Assembly: GCA_038206985.1 (NCBI GenBank)
Contig: JBBRAH010000002.1
Coordinates: 103,933-167,932 of the forward strand
Reading direction: 5' to 3'
Source of the DNA: CAXMST01 sp038206985
Lineage (GTDB): Bacteria > Actinomycetota > Thermoleophilia > Solirubrobacterales > 70-9
DNA length: 64,000 nucleotides
Part shown: piece after piece, positions 58,359 to 64,000 of the stretch
Numbering within the stretch: position 1 is the stretch's first letter
Layout: each line of letters opens with the position of its first letter
Translations under genes and position numbers: made by a program
Notes under the pieces: generated by a model
What the model was told of the DNA's origin: nothing
Database searches by the model: none
Seen by the model: only the letters and a program-made list of their open reading frames with translations

Positions 58359-59297
58359 ATGGAGAGCTTCCGCTCCAGCGTGCTCGGGCTGATCAACCTC
58401 GTTCCCGGAGAGATGGTCGTCTACAACGAGCTCGACATCGTCCGCCGCGAGGTCGCGGGTGCCTCGCGCCCCCCATTCGAGGACGAGGAACGCCAGGCGG
58501 AGATCTTCGACCGCTACATGCACGAGCACCCGGTGGTCACCCACATGGCGGAGACCGGCGACCTCTCCCCCCGGGCGATCTCGGACCTGGTCCCTCCGGA
58601 GGAGTTCCAGCAATGCGATCTGTACCGCGAGTTCTTCGCCGGGCTCGGGCTGGTCGATCAGATCGCCGTCGGCTTTCCCTCGAGCCCCGAGCTCGTCATC
58701 GGCGTGGCGATCTCGCGCGCCAGCATCGGCTTCAGCCAGCGCGATCGGGCGATGCTGGCCCTGCTGGCCCCGCACCTGGGCGCCAGCTACCTCGCGGCGC
58801 GGGCGCGCAGCGTGGTCGCCGGCGCCCTGCGGGGCCCGCCGGCCTCCTCACTCCCTGGCGCCAACCTGATCGTGGTGGACGAGTCCGGCCTGGTGACCGC
58901 GCTGACCGGCGAGGCGGCGGTGATCAGCGAGCGCCACCTCGGCCTGGAGCTGAAGCCAGGCATGGACCTGCCCGTGACGCTGCGGGACGACATCGACGGT
59001 CGGGCGGAGTCGCTCAGCGTACGCGCGATCCCCGGGCAGGTCCCCGGAGCCTCCCGGATCCTGATCCTGACCGAGGAGGGCGAACGCGTCGACCGACCCC
59101 GCGCAGGCCGGCTCGGGCTGACCGAGCGCGAGCGGGCAGTCGCCAACCAACTCGCCCGGGCCCAATCCACCGACCAGATCGCCGAGCAGCTCTCGATCAG
59201 CCCCCACACCGTCAAGCGCCACCTGGAGAAGGTCTACGCCAAGCTCGAAGTCACCAACCGCGCTGAGGCCATCGTGCGGTTGCTGTCGGCTGATTGA
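58359..59297 (+). CDS. LuxR family transcriptional regulator with GAF-like N-terminal domain
   Basis: At least 312 residues. The C-terminal HTH is typical LuxR/FixJ: LTERERAVANQLARAQSTDQ, IAEQLSISPHTVKRHLEKVY and AKLEVTNRAEAIVRLL. The N-terminal 170 residues (ESFRSSVLGLINLVPGEMVV onwards) resemble a GAF-like sensory domain used by some actinobacterial LuxR proteins. The same frame upstream of ATG 58359 is clearly coding (LSPADFSAALGLVRSCDAAP), so the real start is further left and non-ATG; CTG 58296 is one candidate. Probably binds the 18-bp palindromes next to it and at 54577. Confidence 0.82.
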   Translation: MESFRSSVLGLINLVPGEMVVYNELDIVRREVAGASRPPFEDEERQAEIFDRYMHEHPVVTHMAETGDLSPRAISDLVPPEEFQQCDLYREFFAGLGLVDQIAVGFPSSPELVIGVAISRASIGFSQRDRAMLALLAPHLGASYLAARARSVVAGALRGPPASSLPGANLIVVDESGLVTALTGEAAVISERHLGLELKPGMDLPVTLRDDIDGRAESLSVRAIPGQVPGASRILILTEEGERVDRPRAGRLGLTERERAVANQLARAQSTDQIAEQLSISPHTVKRHLEKVYAKLEVTNRAEAIVRLLSAD

Positions 59298-59481
59298 GCG
59301 GAGCGTCCCCTGGACACGAATCTCCGCCCAGCAGCTCTACGGCCGCTAGCCCCTCTACACCCGCGGCACCCTCCGCAGCTGGGCCCTCACCCTCCGCCTC
59401 GGAGCCGGCGGGCCGGGCAGCCCTACCCAGTCCTCTGATCGGCCCGCTCGGCCCGCCCGCTCTAGAACGCCCGGCTGCGGC

Positions 59482-60063
59482 TCAGCCGATCGACCGCAGC
59501 TCGCCCTGGAGGAAGCAGTCGTCGGGGCCGCCGAAGGTGTCCTCCTCCTTGAAGGCATTGACGTCGAGGACCTTGACCTCACCCGACGCGGCGCGGATCG
59601 TGATCGTGAAGCTCCAGTTGGCGAAGCCGTTGGCCAGGACCGAGTTCCCCGGACTCGGCTTGAAGACCTGGAAGTTGTTGAGCGTCACCCCCTGCTCGAC
59701 CAGCATCGGCGGCGCGCCCGAGCCGCGGGATATTTGGTAGCCGACGCCGGTGGCGCCGCAGGACCAGGAGAAGGTGCTGCCGTTGAGATCGACAAGCGTC
59801 GTCAGACCGTCCCCGACCTCCTTTGTCTGGCTGATCGCCTTTACGACGATCCCCCCTACCGCGTTCGCCTCCGGAACCACGTCGAGGCTCGCCTCCTTCA
59901 CATCCTTGCCTTTCACCTGACCGTCCTTGATGTGCTTCGAGCGGACGGCGTCCCGCTTGATGTCCTTGGAGCTGATCTTGTTGGCGGCGTAGACGACGCC
60001 CCCGCCAAGGGCGAGGAAGAGGGCGAGGCTGGCGACGACGTTCGCGTAGCTGAGGCGGCGCAT
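59482..60063 (-). CDS. Exported hypothetical protein of the actinobacterial MRRLSYANVVASLALFLALGG class
   Basis: A 193-residue protein with the N-terminus MRRLSYANVVASLALFLALG, GGVVYAANKISSKDIK and RDAVRSKHIKDGQVKGKDVK, a signal/anchor plus short basic repeats typical of a family abundant in Thermoleophilia genomes. The C-terminal half is a beta-rich domain with two Cys (FSWSCGATGVGYQ, DDCFLQGEL). Function unknown; probably on the cell surface. A GGAAA site precedes the ATG. Confidence 0.75.
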   Translation of the reverse strand: MRRLSYANVVASLALFLALGGGVVYAANKISSKDIKRDAVRSKHIKDGQVKGKDVKEASLDVVPEANAVGGIVVKAISQTKEVGDGLTTLVDLNGSTFSWSCGATGVGYQISRGSGAPPMLVEQGVTLNNFQVFKPSPGNSVLANGFANWSFTITIRAASGEVKVLDVNAFKEEDTFGGPDDCFLQGELRSIG

Positions 60064-60120
60064 GGTTTCCTTTGGTCGGGTGCTGAGCCTCGTCAGCCTA
60101 ACCCGAAAGAAGAGGCTGGT

Positions 60121-61095
60121 CTAGGGCTCGACGCTGTCGGCCGCCATCCGCGAGATCACCAGCTCGCGCATCTCGGCGGCCTCGATCTCGGCGGCCTCGG
60201 TCTCGTCGATGAACTCGCCCAGCACGCGGGCGACGCGCACCGGATCGGATATCTGCGGGAAGTGCCCGGCGCCCGCGATCAGCTCGAGTCGGCTGTGTGG
60301 CATCGCCTCGTGGGCGATCGCGGCGTGATGGGCGGGGATGATCGGGTCATCCTCGCCCCAGAGGACCAGCGAGGGCATCGCCTCGGCCAGGTAGAGCCGA
60401 TCGAGAGCCGAGATCCGCTGGCCCATTGGATCGATCACGGCCCGGATCGTGTGCAGGAATGCCGCGCGGGTCTCCCGGTCGTTGAGCGAGGCGTAGCCGC
60501 GGGCGCCCTCGGCGATGTCCGCGGCAGCCTGCAGGCCGATAGCGCCCAGGCCCCGCCCAACGGCCCCGCCCAGCTGCAACAGCCGGGCGTGGGTGATCAG
60601 CGGCAGCACGATCTCCGCCCCCGGCAGGCTGGCGGCGCGCAGCAGAGGATGGACCTCGCGGGCGATGCCGCCGCTCGACATCAGCACCAGCCGCCCGCAA
60701 CGCTCGGGGAACTGGTAGGCCATCTGCATCGCGATACCACCGCCGAGCGAGTGGCCGACAACCGTCGCGCGCTCGGCGTCGAGGCCGATCAGCAGATCCC
60801 TGACGCCCGAGGCGTAGGCCCCGAGCGAGTAGTCCCCGCGGGGTTTCGCGGACTCGCCGTGGCCGAGCAGATCCGGGGCGAAGAGCGTGTAGCGGTCCCG
60901 CAGGGCCTCCATCACCGGCACCCATTGGGCCGAGCTGCCGGTGACGCCGTGGATCAGCACGATCAGCGGCCCCGAGCCGGTCAGCCGGAAGCAGACCCGG
61001 TGGCCGTGAATCTTGACCTCGTGTACGTCCTCGGGGCCACCTCCTCCGAGGCTCTCGGGGCGGATGGCGGGCTCGGATGTGGCTGTGGCGGTCAT
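60121..61095 (-). CDS. Alpha/beta fold hydrolase
   Basis: A 324-residue hydrolase. Seen: IVLIHGVTGSSAQWVPV, the nucleophile elbow VVGHSLGGGIAMQMA, LVLWGEDDPIIPAHHA (Asp) and GAGHFPQISDP (His). It has a normal cap region. Substrate unknown; similar proteins act on esters or C-C bonds of aromatic breakdown. TAGCAT lies 12 nt before the ATG. Confidence 0.85.
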   Translation of the reverse strand: MTATATSEPAIRPESLGGGGPEDVHEVKIHGHRVCFRLTGSGPLIVLIHGVTGSSAQWVPVMEALRDRYTLFAPDLLGHGESAKPRGDYSLGAYASGVRDLLIGLDAERATVVGHSLGGGIAMQMAYQFPERCGRLVLMSSGGIAREVHPLLRAASLPGAEIVLPLITHARLLQLGGAVGRGLGAIGLQAAADIAEGARGYASLNDRETRAAFLHTIRAVIDPMGQRISALDRLYLAEAMPSLVLWGEDDPIIPAHHAAIAHEAMPHSRLELIAGAGHFPQISDPVRVARVLGEFIDETEAAEIEAAEMRELVISRMAADSVEP

Positions 61096-61203
61096 CTGGG
61101 TCGATCGATGCTACATCGGGCGGGGACGGATAAGGGACCTCGCATCGAGCGCGGGCGTCGCGCGGAGCGGGGCGCCGCGCCGCCCGACAGCGACTGCCAT
61201 CCA

Positions 61204-61710
61204 TCACCCGAGCAACTTCCGCAGGTCCTTGATCAGCAGGATCAGGTGGTGGCTGTCGGTCGGTGATGGCTCGAAGCCGTAGCGGCCGTACCAGAGCCGG
61301 GCATAGTCATCGATGGCGTGGACGGCCAGTGCCCGGGCCCCGATCGACTCGGCCGCAGTCGCCGTCTTTAGTAGCGCATCCTGGAGTAGGGAGCGGCCGA
61401 CTCCACGCCCCTGGTGGCCTTTGTCAACTCCTAGTCGGGTCAAGAGAATGATCGGGATGGGCCGGGATTCCGGCTGGCCCTTCATCAAACGCGTCGTCGC
61501 ATCGCCCGGCGCAACGCCGCCGGCCGCGAGGGCGTGAAAGCCGATGACTCGTGCGCCGTCCACGGTCGTCACAAAGACTCGCGAGGAACCCGACGCCTCC
61601 GCTTGGCGCGCGTGGCGCAGCAGCCATCTATCCAGCGACGGCTGCCCGCACGAGAAGGTGTCCAGCTCGTGCTTGCCTCGCAGTGGCTCCGGGCGCGAGT
61701 ACTCAGCCAC
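61204..61710 (-). CDS. GNAT acetyltransferase toxin (TacT-like)
   Basis: A 168-residue GNAT protein of the toxin type: PLRGKHELDTFSCGQPSLDR and WLLRHARQAEASGSSRVFVT at the N-terminus, then LTRLGVDKGHQGRGVGRSLL, the acetyl-CoA binding loop (GxGxG-type), and WYGRYGFEPSP. These toxins acetylate the amino acid on charged tRNA and stop translation. It lies 8 bp after the DUF1778-type antitoxin gene, the usual pairing. Confidence 0.88.
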   Translation of the reverse strand: MAEYSRPEPLRGKHELDTFSCGQPSLDRWLLRHARQAEASGSSRVFVTTVDGARVIGFHALAAGGVAPGDATTRLMKGQPESRPIPIILLTRLGVDKGHQGRGVGRSLLQDALLKTATAAESIGARALAVHAIDDYARLWYGRYGFEPSPTDSHHLILLIKDLRKLLG

Positions 61711-61718
61711 GTTGGCGA

Positions 61719-62000
61719 CTATTCGTCAAACACGCTCGGCTTCGCGAACAGTTCCCGAAGACCATCAGGCACCCGAGCGGGGCGCTCGAGCAAATCGTTG
61801 AAGCGAACCCAGTCCGAGTCGGCAACCGGGAAGACCTGTCGGTCGGCGAGGACGCGCTTCGCCTCTTCGACAGCTGCTTCGCGCACGAAGCCCGTGAAAC
61901 CTTCCCCCGAGAGCTCTGCCGCTTCGCGGACGAGGTCGTTCTCGGACTCTGCAACCCGTAGGTTCCAGCGCAGGTTGCGTGTGTCAGCGGCTGGAGTCAT
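61719..62000 (-). CDS. DUF1778/TacA-like antitoxin
   Basis: A 93-residue antitoxin. RNLRWNLRVAESENDLVREA is the ribbon-helix-helix DNA-binding part and the C-terminus FPVADSDWVRFNDLLERPAR matches the toxin-binding tail of TacA/DUF1778 proteins. ATG 62000; its -10 TACATT ends 7 nt upstream, so it is leaderless. It would repress its own promoter through the inverted repeat that overlaps it. Confidence 0.87.
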   Translation of the reverse strand: MTPAADTRNLRWNLRVAESENDLVREAAELSGEGFTGFVREAAVEEAKRVLADRQVFPVADSDWVRFNDLLERPARVPDGLRELFAKPSVFDE

Positions 62001-62007
62001 AGGAGCG

Positions 62008-62037
62008 AATGTACATACATTGGATGTACATTGTCAA
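62008..62037 (-). promoter_or_regulatory. Promoter and operator of the TacA/TacT-like module
   Basis: On the minus strand TTGACA (62037-62032), an 18-bp spacer and TACATT (62013-62008) give a near-consensus promoter. The inverted repeat AATGTACAT...ATGTACATT (62008-62016 and 62024-62032, 7-bp spacer) overlaps the -10 element and spacer, so antitoxin binding there would block polymerase. Confidence 0.7.
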
Positions 62038-62362
62038 GTTCGCAGCATGGCCGCCGACGGACCCAGTCGGGCACCGGGAGGCCCGCCTCCGCACAGAGGC
62101 CGCTCATGCGTTGCGCCACCTCGTCGAGCCGGATCTCGTTCGCATCGCCACGTTCGCCTGTGGAACCCATGCTCCAAGCCTGGTCCGGAAACCGCTGGAC
62201 GTGGGACACGCACTGTGACGATTCTGCGTCCAGCCGCACAAACCCCTGAGACAAGCAAGCCCTGTGCGGGAGACAGCGTGTCGGCAGGTCCGCTGGTCGC
62301 GCGGAGAACGCCTCTCTCTTGGGCCCCGTCAGAAACCGACCCGTGCGGGCGACTAACCCTCC
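62038..62362. other. Region without a recognisable gene
   Basis: About 325 bases between the TA promoter and the ARPP-1-like fragment. Frames present are short and unconvincing on both strands. The minus strand encodes EIRLDEVAQRMSGLCAEAGL with some coding character, but without a start or a family; it may be gene debris. Confidence 0.4.
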
Positions 62363-62644
62363 ATGCCTGACATTGCTGAAGCTCCCCAGTCCGTAAGAAC
62401 CCTCCGCGACGTCCATGGTGGTCCGCTCCATGTGGGCGCGCCTGACATCTCCGGCCCGCTCGTCGTCTACCCGATCCTCGGGCCCGCGCCGCGACTCGTC
62501 TACACCTCGTTCAGCCGTGCCCACGCGGCCGGCCAGGTGCGGATCGGCGAGCTCGCCTCAGGCGCCTCGGTCAACGATCTGACGGTCGAGAACCTGGGCA
62601 CGCAACTAGCGAGCTGTCAACCGCACTCCGTCCAGCCAGCTTGA
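62363..62644 (+). pseudogene. Truncated ARPP-1-type domain protein
   Basis: The frame begins MPDIAEAPQSVRTLRDVHGG and continues PLVVYPILGPAPRLVYTSFS and GQVRIGELASGASVNDLTVE, the N-terminal part of an ARPP-1-like (ADP-ribosyl/rhodanese-phosphatase-associated) domain. Normally this is followed by a block such as N.G..PVLL.EGE; here it breaks after VENLGTQ (about 62603) into unrelated residues and stops. So it looks cut by an insertion or deletion near the island border. Confidence 0.5.
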
Positions 62645-62774
62645 TGCTGAGCGAGTCGTTAACAAGGTGGCCAAGCCTCTGAGCGGAGCATTTGGCACCT
62701 CGCTGGTACCCGGGACAAATGGCGCGAAGCATGCGACGCAGGTAGCCCGTTCACCGATCGGGGTTCCCTAGAAA

Positions 62775-62819
<45 letters not shown>

Positions 62820-62823
62820 CGAA

Positions 62824-64000
62824 CTATGCCGCCGCCACGCTTCGCGCAACCTCGAACAGCTCCCCTGGCATCGGCGTTCGGAGTCGCCAGGTGAACTTCA
62901 CGGGGCGCTCGCCCTCGTGGGAGACGTAGTCGACCGGGCCGAGGAAGTGGAACGGCGCGGTGCCCAGCGCGTTCTTCTTGCGCTCGCGGACGAAAAGCAG
63001 CACGTTTGAGCCCTCTTCCCGGTGGTGGATGTATCGCTCCACTTGGGGCTGGCCTGGGCGCTGCTGGGACTGAGACTCCCAGTGAAAGAGTTCGCGATTG
63101 ATCGCGTAGTCGTGGTACATCGTTGTCGGGGAGTACTCGCGCTCGGTCTTGACGAGATCGATGAAGAAGGCGTCGGACCTGGTTGGCTTCGCGTAGAAGA
63201 TTCCCTCTCGTGTCGCCTTCGGCTTGACGCCCTCCCCATATGCAAGCGCCGCCACGACCTCGTTCCGCGAGTAGCGAGCGTGCACGGAGAGGGGAATTGA
63301 CGGATCCAGTGAACTCGGCTGCGGCCGGTGCTGGGAGCACGCGCTCAGGACGCCGAGCAACTCCCGCAACTCGGCACGTACCGCCTCCTCGCCCCACGCC
63401 TTGGTGAGGAACTCCACGAGCGAGTCCGCGCCAGACTTGCCTGAACCAAGACCCCACGCGAGCATGGTGACCAGCCTTTGCTGCCGAACATCCAGGTGAT
63501 CTAGCGGTGGCGGCTGACCCTGGCCGAGAAGCTTGGAGTAGAAGCTGACGCGCTCGGGGTCGTCAATGTGATGCAGGCCCCCGAGGCGATTAAGCAGTTC
63601 CTCTTCAAAGTCCGGCGCGCTGGACGCCGGCGCCGGCTTCTGAGCCGCTCGCCGGAGGCCGGTCCAGCTGTGCTTGTTCTTGTAAATGTCGGCTGGCTCG
63701 AGGTCGTAGCGGCCCAGGAACTGATCGAGCGCCAGGTCGTCGGAGTCCTTCTTGAGGTCATCGACCAAGGCGGCCCAGCGCGTCCGGTAAACGCTCGCCT
63801 TGAGATTCTCGAGGATGAGCTCGCGGCTCTGGCGGTCCAGATCGATTGTGCAGCCAGCCGGAAGGAATGGGAACTCGCGCTCGACCTGGCGCTGAACCGG
63901 CCCCCTGCGCACGTCGACAATTGCGCGCAGGCGCTGCTCAAACCGGAACTCCTTCCGGTGCTGACCGATCAGGTCGATGACCGTCAGGTGGCTCTTTTTG
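62824..64000 (-). CDS. DUF3427-type helicase, C-terminal part (5' end beyond window)
   Basis: The frame is open through the right edge; 391 residues are visible, beginning SHLTVIDLIGQHRKEFRFEQ (end of a superfamily 2 helicase module) and continuing FPFLPAGCTIDLDRQS. The last about 180 residues match DUF3427: SVHARYSRNEVVAALAYGEG, AFFIDLVKTEREYSPTTMYH, DYAINRELFHWESQSQQRPG and FHFLGPVDYVSHEGERPVKF. Such proteins usually carry a PLD-like nuclease and a DEAD/DEAH helicase in front and occur in defence islands. GTG 63912 is in frame but is internal. Its stop lies 5 bp from the tRNA fragment. Confidence 0.72.
   Translation of the reverse strand, partial: KKSHLTVIDLIGQHRKEFRFEQRLRAIVDVRRGPVQRQVEREFPFLPAGCTIDLDRQSRELILENLKASVYRTRWAALVDDLKKDSDDLALDQFLGRYDLEPADIYKNKHSWTGLRRAAQKPAPASSAPDFEEELLNRLGGLHHIDDPERVSFYSKLLGQGQPPPLDHLDVRQQRLVTMLAWGLGSGKSGADSLVEFLTKAWGEEAVRAELRELLGVLSACSQHRPQPSSLDPSIPLSVHARYSRNEVVAALAYGEGVKPKATREGIFYAKPTRSDAFFIDLVKTEREYSPTTMYHDYAINRELFHWESQSQQRPGQPQVERYIHHREEGSNVLLFVRERKKNALGTAPFHFLGPVDYVSHEGERPVKFTWRLRTPMPGELFEVARSVAAA

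Overview
The window is about 64 kb of very GC-rich, densely packed chromosome with strong GC bias at third codon positions. The gene content points to a high-GC actinobacterium, most likely of the Thermoleophilia/Solirubrobacterales type: F420-type LLM oxidoreductase, DUF4333 and DUF3891 proteins, an MRRLSYANVVASLALFLALGGG-class exported protein, Cys-rich propeller and beta-helix surface proteins. This placement is an inference from protein families; there is no rRNA in the window. Many genes have a TANNNT hexamer 5-8 nt before the start codon and no Shine-Dalgarno, so leaderless mRNAs look common.

Layout. 1-9.3 kb: lipid and cell-envelope metabolism (DUF1365 protein + cyclopropane fatty acid synthase, GH3 hydrolase, CoA-transferase, GMC oxidoreductase, hydrolase, RTX-type protein, DUF1330-like protein). 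9.3-14.7 kb: an SDR, a lipoprotein/membrane-protein pair downstream of a sigma factor fused to a zinc-finger anti-sigma-like domain and a membrane segment, and a cupredoxin lipoprotein; a duplicated gene tail lies here. 14.8-19.4 kb: MBL hydrolase, aldo/keto reductase, MarR-MFS pair with operator, LLM oxidoreductase. 19.4-20.6 kb is a gene-poor scar with two perfect long inverted repeats and a broken LamG-like gene. 20.6-29.5 kb: acyl-CoA oxidase, DUF3891, HD and VWA proteins, exodeoxyribonuclease VII (xseA/xseB), a secreted CocE-like hydrolase.

29.6-36 kb is an accessory-like block: a sigma factor - HTH regulator - ImmA/IrrE protease cassette, a Phd/PIN toxin-antitoxin module bracketed by 15-bp direct repeats, a lipoyl-like protein with a Pro/Glu-rich partner, a GIY-YIG protein, a frameshifted VapB relic and a second ImmA/IrrE protease. 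36-43.5 kb: YczE-type membrane protein, DUF2237, PhoD-like phosphatase, RecB-like nuclease, secreted GH31. 43.5-49.6 kb: secreted metzincin, a Cys-rich seven-repeat propeller, and decayed copies of surface-protein gene tails.

49.7-62 kb: enoyl reductase-like protein, three PIN toxins (two with antitoxins), DksA/TraR-type zinc finger, then two convergent beta-helix surface proteins and a LuxR-type regulator. The same 18-bp palindrome lies in front of one beta-helix gene and in the divergent promoter between the other and the regulator, which suggests a small dedicated regulon; this is the most interesting system in the window. A TacA/TacT-type module follows. 62.4-64 kb looks like a genomic island edge: a truncated ARPP-1-like gene, the 3' half of a tRNA-Met gene as a probable attachment site, and the C-terminal part of a large DUF3427 helicase that runs off the right end.
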